Positions 42,872 to 49,923 of a stretch of DNA of 49,923 bases are shown piece after piece. The number at the start of each line of letters is the position of its first letter. Within the stretch, counting starts at the first letter, position 1. Below the pieces are notes generated by a model, which saw only the letters and a program-made list of their open reading frames with translations, did not search any database and had not been told where the DNA came from. The stretch covers positions 1-49,923 of the forward strand of contig CAJXDP010000007.1 of assembly GCA_913052445.1 (NCBI GenBank), read 5' to 3'. The position numbers and the translations under genes were made by a program. This stretch comes from an uncultured Formosa sp. Lineage in GTDB: Bacteria; Bacteroidota; Bacteroidia; Flavobacteriales; Flavobacteriaceae.

Positions 42872-45841
42872 ATGAAACATTTAAATCTTTATTCACTTTT
42901 ACTTATTGCTATTCTTTGTAGTTGTAATAACATAAACGATAAGCACAGTAAGGAGTTTAATCCTGAAATAAAGGTTGATAAAAATGGCTTTTCTTATGAA
43001 TCAATTGCAAATGATCCTACAAGTCTTCGTTTGTATACTTTAGATAATGGATTAACAGTCTATTTAAGTAAAAATTCAGACGAACCTAAAATTCAAACCT
43101 ATATAGCTGTTAGAGCAGGTTCAAATTATGACCCTGAAGAATCTACAGGTTTAGCACATTACCTTGAGCATATGGTCTTTAAAGGGACATCGAAAATTGG
43201 AACTATAGATTGGGAGAAAGAAAAAGTATATTTAGATCAAATTTCAAATTTATATGAAGCACACAGAGCTGAAACTGATTTTGAAAAAAAATTAGCACTT
43301 TACAAGGAAATTGATGCAGTTTCATTAGAAGCATCTGGTTATTCTGTTGCTAACGAATACGACAAGATGACAAGCTCCTTAGGGGCTACAGGAACTAATG
43401 CACATACATGGTTTGAGGAAACTGTATATCAAAATAAAATTCCTGCTAATGAATTAAGTAAATGGTTAACATTAGAAGAAGAACGTTTTAGTGAATTAGT
43501 GCTGCGCTTATTTCATACTGAACTAGAAGCAGTATTTGAAGAATTTAATAGAGGCCAAGACAATGACGGAAGGAAAAGCTATGCAGCGATGTTAGAAGGA
43601 TTGTTTCCGACGCACCCTTATGGACAACAAAAAACAATTGGTACAGCTCATCATTTAAAAAACCCGTCTTTAATAGATATTAATAATTATTTTAATAAAT
43701 ATTACGTCCCTAATAATATGGCCATGGTATTAGTTGGTGATATTGAATTTGAAGAGACTATTCAAAATGTAAATAATACATTTGGAAATTTAGAAAGAAA
43801 AAAAGTAGTTCACCCTGTTCTGCCAATTGAAGAAAAAATTACATCTGTAATTACTAAAGAGGTTTTCGGACCCACTGCCGAAAGTGTAAATCTAGCATTT
43901 CGTTCTGAAGGAGTTAACACAAAAGAAGAAATGCTTGTAACTCTTTGTGATATGATACTAGCGAATGGCACTGCAGGTTTAATCGATCTTAATTTAAACC
44001 AAAAACAATTAGTTCAAAGAGCCGGCTGTTCTCCCACCTTTTTAAATGACTATGGGTATCACAGTTTTAATGGGAGTCCAAAAGATGGTCAATCTTTAGA
44101 TGAGGTTAAACGATTAATCTTAGATCAGATTTATTTGCTTAAGCAAGGAAAATTTGATGAATGGATGATTGAAGCGGTGGTTAATGATATGAAAAAATCA
44201 CAGCTACAGCAATTTGAAAATAGTACATCATTAGCATCGGCTTATTACAATGCATTTATCCACCATGAAAAATGGAGTGATAAAATTAAGTTTTTAGAAG
44301 AATTAAATAAAATATCTAAACAGGAGTTAGTCGATTTTGCAAATGAGTTTTATCAAGATAACTATGTAGTGACTTACAAACGTAAGGGAGAAGACAGTAG
44401 TATTGTTAAAGTATCTAATCCCGGGATAACTCCTGTCAAGCTTAATAGAAATAAATCATCTGATTATATGGTTGAATTTAATGCGATAGAGTCAAAACTA
44501 TTAGAGCCATCATACGTGGATTATGACTCTGCAATAAATGAAACAATAACTGCTAATGGGCTTAATCTTTCATTCATAGAGAATGAAAGTAATGACTTGT
44601 TTGATTTGAACATCATTTTTGATATGGGTAGCGATAATGATAAAAAACTTGGATTAGCTATTGGATACTTAGATTATTTAGGTACAGATTTATATTCAGC
44701 AGAAGCATTGAGAAAAGAGTTTTACAAATTAGGAATTGATTATTACGTTAGCGCGCAGGCTGAACAAACTTATGTAGGACTTAGTGGTCTTAAAGAAAAT
44801 TTATCTAAAGGACTGCAGTTGCTTGAGCATTTATGGGATCATTCAGTTGCAAATCAAGACTCATACAATGACTATGTTGCAACAATCGCAAAAGAAAGGC
44901 AAGATAACAAAACAAGTAAGGGACGGATTTTACAGTCAGGATTATTAAATTATGCCATTTATGGAGAAAATTCAAGGCTGCGTAATATTATTCCTGTTAG
45001 TGAGTTAGCTACTATTGATCCTCAAGAGTTAGTTCAGATCGTAAAGCAGTTAAAAAACTATAATCAGCGTTTGTTTTATTACGGAAAAGATGTTGAAAAT
45101 GTTGTCACTGCCTTAAATGACTTCCATTTTACATCAAGTGAATTAATTGAATACCCTGAGCCAGATACTTACATTGAAAAGGAAACGGGAGGCAATGTCT
45201 ATTATGTAGATTATGATATGGTTCAGTCTGAAATGATGTTTATTGCAAAAGGCGCTCCCTTTAAAGCTGAAAATATGGCAGTTTCAGTCTTATTTAACAC
45301 TTACTTTGGAGGTGGCTTGTCGTCTATAATCTTTCAGGAAATACGAGAATCTAAATCCTTAGCCTATTCAGCATGGTCAAATTATTCAACTGCTAGTAAG
45401 AAGGAAAATTCAAACTATGTCATGGCCTATATTGGAACACAGGCTAATAAGATGCCTGAAGCTGTAGAGGCGATGATGGATTTAATGAATGATATGCCAG
45501 AAGCTGAAGAACAATTTAACGCCGCAAAAGAAGCAACATTAAAACAACTAGCGTCACAACGTATTACCAAATCTAATATATTTTGGAATTACGAAAGACT
45601 TCAAAAAATAGGGATTAGTACAGACAATCGTGAAGCTATGTATAATGCAATTAAAAATATGCAAATGGTTGATTTACGTAATTTTTTCAATGAAAACATT
45701 AAAGGAGAAAACTATAATGTAATGGTAATTGGTAATGAAAAAGATCTTGATTTTACCGCATTAAATACACTAGGTAAGGTTCAAAAAATGGATGTAGATT
45801 ATTTATTTAACTATGAAAAGCCTTTAGAAGTAAAGTTATAA
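42872..45841 (+). CDS. M16-family zinc metallopeptidase, lipoprotein
   Basis: The 989-residue protein has a lipoprotein signal (LLLIAILCSC, C18). Two M16 (insulinase/pitrilysin) halves follow. The first half carries the inverted zinc motif HYLEH (H96, E99, H100) with a distal glutamate in the ELEAVFEEFNRG segment. The second half (about 520-989) keeps the fold, with YYVDYDMVQSEMMFIAKG and YFGGGLSSIIFQEIRESKSLAYSAWS, but lacks the zinc motif, as is normal for a clamshell-type M16. It is expected in the periplasm, degrading peptides. It is a single gene between sucD and fabG, with a strong terminator after it. Confidence 0.92.
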   Translation: MKHLNLYSLLLIAILCSCNNINDKHSKEFNPEIKVDKNGFSYESIANDPTSLRLYTLDNGLTVYLSKNSDEPKIQTYIAVRAGSNYDPEESTGLAHYLEHMVFKGTSKIGTIDWEKEKVYLDQISNLYEAHRAETDFEKKLALYKEIDAVSLEASGYSVANEYDKMTSSLGATGTNAHTWFEETVYQNKIPANELSKWLTLEEERFSELVLRLFHTELEAVFEEFNRGQDNDGRKSYAAMLEGLFPTHPYGQQKTIGTAHHLKNPSLIDINNYFNKYYVPNNMAMVLVGDIEFEETIQNVNNTFGNLERKKVVHPVLPIEEKITSVITKEVFGPTAESVNLAFRSEGVNTKEEMLVTLCDMILANGTAGLIDLNLNQKQLVQRAGCSPTFLNDYGYHSFNGSPKDGQSLDEVKRLILDQIYLLKQGKFDEWMIEAVVNDMKKSQLQQFENSTSLASAYYNAFIHHEKWSDKIKFLEELNKISKQELVDFANEFYQDNYVVTYKRKGEDSSIVKVSNPGITPVKLNRNKSSDYMVEFNAIESKLLEPSYVDYDSAINETITANGLNLSFIENESNDLFDLNIIFDMGSDNDKKLGLAIGYLDYLGTDLYSAEALRKEFYKLGIDYYVSAQAEQTYVGLSGLKENLSKGLQLLEHLWDHSVANQDSYNDYVATIAKERQDNKTSKGRILQSGLLNYAIYGENSRLRNIIPVSELATIDPQELVQIVKQLKNYNQRLFYYGKDVENVVTALNDFHFTSSELIEYPEPDTYIEKETGGNVYYVDYDMVQSEMMFIAKGAPFKAENMAVSVLFNTYFGGGLSSIIFQEIRESKSLAYSAWSNYSTASKKENSNYVMAYIGTQANKMPEAVEAMMDLMNDMPEAEEQFNAAKEATLKQLASQRITKSNIFWNYERLQKIGISTDNREAMYNAIKNMQMVDLRNFFNENIKGENYNVMVIGNEKDLDFTALNTLGKVQKMDVDYLFNYEKPLEVKL

Positions 45842-45872
45842 GATTCCCTTTTTTAAAGAGACTCTAGGAATT

Positions 45873-45914
45873 AAACACCTCGCAATATAATTATTGTGAG
45901 GTGTTTGCTTTTAT
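45873..45914 (+). terminator. Rho-independent terminator after the M16 peptidase gene
   Basis: AAACACCTCGCAATA (45873-45887) pairs with TATTGTGAGGTGTTT (45892-45906) over 15 bases with one G-T pair and a TAAT loop, followed by GCTTTTATA. It lies 31 bases after the stop codon. This is the strongest hairpin in the window. Confidence 0.8.
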
Positions 45915-45938
45915 AATTACAATGTAAATCCATTTTAC

Positions 45939-45946
45939 TATCTTTG
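45939..45946 (+). promoter_or_regulatory. -7 promoter element of fabG
   Basis: TATCTTTG matches TAnnTTTG exactly and lies just after the upstream terminator, 27 bases before the fabG ATG at 45974. It overlaps an in-frame TTG at 45944, arguing against that earlier start. Confidence 0.5.
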
Positions 45947-45973
45947 AATTATCAATTATCATACTTTATTTTT

Positions 45974-46720
45974 ATGAAACTATTAGAAGGAAAAACAGCA
46001 ATTATCACTGGTGCAAGTCGAGGAATTGGAAAAGGAATTGCAACTGTTTTCGCTGAGCATGGAGCTAACGTCGCATTTACTTACAGTGCTTCTGTAGAGG
46101 CTGCAAAAGTATTAGAAGCAGAGCTTCAAGTGCATGGAACTATAGTGAAAGGCTATCAAAGTAACGCAGCTAATTTTGATGATTCTCAAAAACTAGCTGA
46201 TGACGTTCTTGCCGATTTTGGAAGTATAGATATTTTAATTAACAATGCAGGCATAACCAAAGACAACTTACTAATGCGAATGGTTGAAGCTGATTTTGAT
46301 AAAGTGATTGAAGTTAACCTTAAGTCTGTTTTCAATATGACCAAAGCGGTACAACGTACTATGTTAAAACAACGTAAAGGATCTATTATAAATATGAGCT
46401 CGGTAGTAGGAGTGAAGGGAAATGCGGGTCAGACTAACTACGCAGCCTCTAAAGCCGGTATTATTGGGTTTTCTAAATCTGTAGCTTTAGAACTTGGTTC
46501 CAGAAACATTAGAAGTAATGTAATAGCTCCTGGATTTATAGAAACTGAAATGACTGCAAAATTAGATGAAGCAACTGTTGCTCTATGGCGTGCTGGAATC
46601 CCACTTAAACGAGGGGGATCTCCTGAAGATATAGCAAATGCTTGTGTGTTTCTTGCAAGTGACCTTTCTAGTTACATAACTGGACAAACCATAAACGTCG
46701 ATGGTGGCATGCTTACTTAA
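45974..46720 (+). CDS. fabG: 3-oxoacyl-ACP reductase FabG
   Basis: The short-chain dehydrogenase reduces 3-oxoacyl-ACP with NADPH in fatty acid elongation. The 248-residue protein has the cofactor motif GASRGIGKG (12-20), NNAGITKDNLLMRM (about 84-97), the catalytic serine in NMSSVVG, Y-x3-K in YAASKAG (about 150-156) and the C-terminal GQTINVDGGM. Length equals that of E. coli FabG. I start at 45974 (MKLLEGKTAIITG); an earlier TTG at 45944 lies in the promoter. It precedes the VWA protein gene by 40 bases and may be co-transcribed with it. Confidence 0.95.
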   Translation: MKLLEGKTAIITGASRGIGKGIATVFAEHGANVAFTYSASVEAAKVLEAELQVHGTIVKGYQSNAANFDDSQKLADDVLADFGSIDILINNAGITKDNLLMRMVEADFDKVIEVNLKSVFNMTKAVQRTMLKQRKGSIINMSSVVGVKGNAGQTNYAASKAGIIGFSKSVALELGSRNIRSNVIAPGFIETEMTAKLDEATVALWRAGIPLKRGGSPEDIANACVFLASDLSSYITGQTINVDGGMLT

Positions 46721-46760
46721 TTAGACAAAAAGCAACCACTTTTAATAACTAACTGTATTT

Positions 46761-48794
46761 GTGATAACGAATCTGACGATATTATATATTATAGCATCTG
46801 GAATTTTAGCGCTCTTTGTAGCGCTTTTTCAGTATATATATAAAATGAAACGGAATCTTATTAATTGGAGTTTAGCAACTCTAAGGTTTGTTACGGTATT
46901 TTCATTACTGCTTCTTATTATCAATCCAAAATTTGACAAAAACGTAATTAAAGTAGTGAAACCAATACTTGCAGTTGCTGTTGATAACTCACAGTCTATT
47001 AAATATTTAAACAAAGATAGCTTGTCAAAAATAGCTACTGAGTTGATACTAGGTAACTCAGGGCTTTCTGAAAAGTATGATATTAAAACCTATAGTTTTG
47101 GCAAACAGTTAAATCAAAATAAATTTTTAAATTTTAACGAAAAACAAACAAATATAACAAAGGCAATTCAGGATATTGAATCTATTCATGAGTCACAAAT
47201 AGCACCTATAGTGTTAATATCTGACGGTAATCAAACGATTGGTACAAACTATGGATATGCATCAAAAGCTTTTAAACAAGCTGTATTCCCTTTAATTCTA
47301 GGAGACAGTATATTTAATACCGATTTGAAGATTCTGCAAATAAACGTCAATAAATACGCTTATTTAAACAATAAATTTCCTGTTGAGATCTTTTGTTCAT
47401 ACTTAGGAAATAAGACCATATCAACAGAGCTAACAATTTCATCAGGAAATCAAACGATTCACAAAGAACTTCTGGAGTTTTCACCCGAAGTCAATTCAAG
47501 AATAATTACTCCATTAATTAAAACAACTAAAGTAGGTCAACAAGCCTACCAGGTATCCTTAAAACCGATTCAAAATGAAAAAAATAAAGTAAATAATCTT
47601 AAATACATTTCATTAGAAACTATTGATGAGTTTAGTAAAGTTGCTCTAATATCAACAATATCTCATCCTGACATAGGAGCTTTAAAAACTTCTATTGAGT
47701 CAAATAAACAACGACTTGTAGACATCCTCAAACCAGAAGAGTTTATAGCTACTAATGAATCTTATGGATTGGTTATTTTATACCAACCTAATACTGAATT
47801 TAATAACGTGTTTGAGCGGACTAAAAAAATGAATAACAATGTCTTTATTATTGGCGGATCAAACACACAATGGCGTTTTTTAAATGAAATTCAGTCGGAC
47901 TTTTATCAAGAAGTTACTGGACAAAATGAGTCATTTCAAGGTAAGATAAATCTTGACTTCATGAATTTCAATAGTACTGACTATCGCTTTATATCTCATC
48001 CTCCGTTGACAACTGAATTCGGGCAAGTTTCTATTAAAACACAATACGAAACTCTTTTATATAAATCTGTAAATGGTGTTTTAACTAATGAGCCGTTATG
48101 GTTTACTTATGAAAATAATTCATCAAGAAACTCCGTTTTATTAGCTGAAAATCTATGGAAATGGCGAATGTATTCATTTCAACAAAACCTTAACTTTGTA
48201 ACATTCGATTCATTCATTGCAAAAGTAATTCAATATCTAGACGTTAAAAACCAAGACAATCGTTTAATAGTAGATTATCAATCTGTCTATGATGGGGGAC
48301 AGGAGTTAGAGATTTCAGCTCAGTATTTCAATAAAAATTATGAATTAGATTCAAATGCTAATATTGAAATTACATTTACAAATAATAAAAGTGGACGTCA
48401 ACTAGAATTCCCGATGATTACGGATTCATATTCTTATAAACTGGATCTTAGTGTTTTAGATGCAGGGGCTTATTCATTTGAAGTAAAAGTTAACAAGGAA
48501 TCCCTTCGTAAATCAGGTGTAATTGAAATCTTAGAATTTAATATCGAACAACAGTTTTTAAACTCAGATGTTAGTCAACTCGAACAACTATCAATTAACA
48601 CTAGTACTACAATGTATTTTGATTCACAAATCAATGAACTAATTGATCAACTATTATCTGAAAATCGTTTTTATAGTGTTCAAAAAATTACTAAAAAATC
48701 AGTATATTTGCTAGATATTACATTTATGTTGTTTTTATTGTTTTCAAGTTTAACAACTGAATGGTTAATTAGAAAGTATAAAGGATTAACTTAA
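46761..48794 (+). CDS. Membrane protein with VWA-like domain
   Basis: The 677-residue protein starts with GTG. It has two N-terminal membrane segments (about 6-26 and 38-56) and one at the C terminus (about 653-670), leaving a large domain of roughly 590 residues on the outer face of the membrane. A von Willebrand A-type metal site D-x-S-x-S is seen as DNSQS (75-79), followed by PIVLISDGNQTIG (about 153-165) with the second aspartate. The layout resembles conserved Bacteroidota VWA membrane proteins of unknown role, perhaps an adhesion or envelope scaffold. It is 20 bases upstream of the prohibitin-like gene, so the pair may act together. Confidence 0.75.
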   Translation: MITNLTILYIIASGILALFVALFQYIYKMKRNLINWSLATLRFVTVFSLLLLIINPKFDKNVIKVVKPILAVAVDNSQSIKYLNKDSLSKIATELILGNSGLSEKYDIKTYSFGKQLNQNKFLNFNEKQTNITKAIQDIESIHESQIAPIVLISDGNQTIGTNYGYASKAFKQAVFPLILGDSIFNTDLKILQINVNKYAYLNNKFPVEIFCSYLGNKTISTELTISSGNQTIHKELLEFSPEVNSRIITPLIKTTKVGQQAYQVSLKPIQNEKNKVNNLKYISLETIDEFSKVALISTISHPDIGALKTSIESNKQRLVDILKPEEFIATNESYGLVILYQPNTEFNNVFERTKKMNNNVFIIGGSNTQWRFLNEIQSDFYQEVTGQNESFQGKINLDFMNFNSTDYRFISHPPLTTEFGQVSIKTQYETLLYKSVNGVLTNEPLWFTYENNSSRNSVLLAENLWKWRMYSFQQNLNFVTFDSFIAKVIQYLDVKNQDNRLIVDYQSVYDGGQELEISAQYFNKNYELDSNANIEITFTNNKSGRQLEFPMITDSYSYKLDLSVLDAGAYSFEVKVNKESLRKSGVIEILEFNIEQQFLNSDVSQLEQLSINTSTTMYFDSQINELIDQLLSENRFYSVQKITKKSVYLLDITFMLFLLFSSLTTEWLIRKYKGLT

Positions 48795-48814
48795 TAATTT
48801 AAAATAAAAAACAA

Positions 48815-49627
48815 ATGCAAAATTTACCTAAAATCGGACTACCAATTATTGTTATAGTTGGCGTACTCTTTCTATTAATTTCTAAATCAGCTGTAACAAT
48901 AGGCCCCGGAGAAGGTGGTGTGTTATTTGAACGTTTTGGCGAAGGGATCGTTACTGATAAAACCTACGGAGAAGGTTTTCAAATTGTGGCTCCTTGGAAT
49001 AGTATGTTAATTTATAAAGTAAGACAACAATCTATTTCAGACGAAATGAATGTACTTTCAGTTAACGGATTAGAAGTTAAAGTTAATGGAACTATATGGT
49101 ATGAACCAGAGTATCAAAACCTTGGAAATTTAATAAAAAAGAAAGGAGAAGACTATGTTACAGAACTTTTAAATCCTGCTGTTAATGCTGCCGCTCGTAG
49201 TGTAGTTGGTCGTTACACTCCTGAACAATTATATTCTAGTAAGCGTGATGTTATTGAGCAAGAAATTCTTGATGAAGTTATAAACTTATTAGATGGTCAA
49301 TTTTTAAACGTAAAACGTGTTTTAGTTGAAGATGTAACACTTCCAAATACAATTAAAAATGCAATTGAAAGTAAATTAAAGCAAGAACAAGAATCTTTGG
49401 AGTATGAATTTAGATTAGTGACTGCTGATAAAGAAGCTCAAAAAGTACGTATTGAAGCACAAGGAAAAGCAGATGCAAATAGGATACTAAGTGCATCTCT
49501 AAATGATCGTATTCTCCAGGATAAAGGAATTGAAGCAACTGTTAAGTTGTCTGAATCTCCTAATAGTAAGGTCATCGTGATCGGTTCTGGAAAAAACGGA
49601 TTACCTATTATACTAGGAAATCAATAA
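48815..49627 (+). CDS. Prohibitin/SPFH (band 7) family membrane protein
   Basis: The 270-residue protein has one N-terminal membrane segment (about 6-24) and then the SPFH domain (about 26-190) with GPGEGGVLFERFGEG and NGLEVKVNGTIWYEPEYQN. A charged coiled-coil segment (about 185-240: KSKLKQEQESLEYEFRLVTADKEAQKVRIEAQGKADANRIL in parts) precedes a short hydrophobic end. Prohibitins form large membrane rings that organise domains and modulate membrane proteases. It follows the VWA protein gene closely and is followed by a terminator, so it is the last gene of this unit. Confidence 0.93.
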   Translation: MQNLPKIGLPIIVIVGVLFLLISKSAVTIGPGEGGVLFERFGEGIVTDKTYGEGFQIVAPWNSMLIYKVRQQSISDEMNVLSVNGLEVKVNGTIWYEPEYQNLGNLIKKKGEDYVTELLNPAVNAAARSVVGRYTPEQLYSSKRDVIEQEILDEVINLLDGQFLNVKRVLVEDVTLPNTIKNAIESKLKQEQESLEYEFRLVTADKEAQKVRIEAQGKADANRILSASLNDRILQDKGIEATVKLSESPNSKVIVIGSGKNGLPIILGNQ

Positions 49628-49666
49628 TCTTTAATAAATAGCTATTTTTTAATTATTTGTTACAGT

Positions 49667-49704
49667 AAAAAAAACCATTTGAGCAATCAAACGGTTTTTT
49701 TTTT
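49667..49704 (+). terminator. Rho-independent terminator after the prohibitin-like gene
   Basis: A hairpin with arms ACCATTTGA and TCAAACGGT (one A-C mismatch) and a GCAA loop, flanked by a run of A on the left and ten T on the right, so the stem can extend. It lies about 40 bases after the stop codon. The A and T flanks would let it work in both directions. Confidence 0.8.
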
Positions 49705-49814
49705 AATAATACACAGAAATATTTAAATAAGGCTAAACGATAATTTATTATTAAATTATATCTAATCCAAAGGATAAATTATAGTACTTAATAGATGTTT
49801 TGAAATATAGATAA

Positions 49815-49822
49815 TAATTTTG
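49815..49822 (+). promoter_or_regulatory. Candidate -7 element upstream of the truA-like gene
   Basis: TAATTTTG matches TAnnTTTG, 31 bases before the ATG at 49854. The -33 partner is not at standard distance, and AT-rich sequence makes chance matches common. Confidence 0.35.
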
Positions 49823-49853
49823 TAACCATTTGTAAAATCACCAACTTGTAATT

Positions 49854-49923
49854 ATGTTAAAAACACGATTTTATTACTTAGTGAAAGTTCAGTTTTTAGG
49901 ATATCGTTTTCATGGTTGGCAAA
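49854..49923 (+). CDS. TruA-type tRNA pseudouridine synthase, N-terminal fragment
   Basis: Only 23 codons are inside the window, from ATG to the last base. They read MLKTRFYYLVKVQFLGYRFHGWQ, which has the L-x-V-x-F-x-G-x-x-[FY]-x-G-W-Q opening of the TruA family (pseudouridines 38-40 of the tRNA anticodon arm). Bacteroidota often have two TruA-like proteins. This opening (VQFLGYRFHGWQ) seems closer to the second type than to standard TruA, so I leave the symbol empty. The gene continues beyond the right edge. Confidence 0.75.
   Translation, partial: MLKTRFYYLVKVQFLGYRFHGWQ

Noticed and set aside
45944-45973. TTG start 10 codons upstream of fabG
   Set aside because: The TTG overlaps the TATCTTTG -7 element, and the FabG family begins at the ATG at 45974.
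1-49923. Search by eye for CRISPR arrays, tRNA/rRNA genes, insertion sequences and phage or toxin-antitoxin modules
   Set aside because: No direct-repeat arrays, clover-leaf sequences, transposase motifs or phage genes were seen; the XRE gene is paired with a peptidase rather than a toxin. A tRNAscan or Rfam search would settle the RNA question.

Overview
The window looks like one contiguous piece of a low-GC marine-type flavobacterial (Bacteroidota, Flavobacteriia) chromosome. The reasons are a type IX secretion (T9SS) cargo protein with a C-terminal sorting domain, the T9SS regulator PorX, a fused LpxC-FabZ protein, two LpxD-like acyltransferases around efp, promoter -7 elements of the TAnnTTTG type, few Shine-Dalgarno sites, and protein sequences that read as flavobacterial throughout. 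I cannot name the genus. There are no tRNA or rRNA genes, insertion sequences, prophage genes or CRISPR arrays. No gene-free stretch exceeds 300 bases.

Layout. 1-56: last codons of mnmE. 128-1546: secreted serine hydrolase. 1779-7763 (minus): a phenylalanine/tyrosine to homogentisate to fumarylacetoacetate catabolic operon (hmgA, hppD, aromatic amino acid hydroxylase, fahA, flavin-reductase-like gene) with a divergent Lrp-type regulator. 8446-11830: a secreted hypothetical protein, an E. coli-type D-lactate dehydrogenase and a TauE/SafE permease. 11929-14639: pyrR, pyrB, a small STAS-like gene and RNase Z. 14636-20968: TIGR02757 protein, LolD-like ATPase, msrA, a membrane protein, serC-serA, a LuxC-like acyl-CoA reductase and a divergent ferredoxin. 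21190-26973: ychF, then topoisomerase IV parE-parC.

26970-29776: a small lipoprotein, an XRE regulator divergent from a cytosolic M14 peptidase, and a second Lrp regulator. 29782-35710: aroB, proline dehydrogenase, a DUF4258-like protein, alanine dehydrogenase, tsaE and porX. 35813-41805: an HD hydrolase and the lipid A operon lpxD, lpxC-fabZ, lpxA, efp, lpxD2. 41899-49627: sucD, an M16 peptidase lipoprotein, fabG, a VWA membrane protein and a prohibitin-like SPFH protein. 49854 to the end: start of a truA-type pseudouridine synthase.

Most content is core metabolism. Amino acid catabolism is a theme: the Phe/Tyr operon, proline dehydrogenase, alanine dehydrogenase and two Lrp-type regulators. 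The most unusual structure is the 289-bp spacer between the XRE regulator (27383-27772) and the M14 peptidase (28062-29228). It carries four copies of an inverted repeat TTTACA-N2-TGTAAA, two at each end, 24-25 bp apart, placed over the -33 and -7 elements of both divergent promoters. A second notable point is that ParC ends in the residues QITLF, which fit the bacterial sliding-clamp binding consensus.
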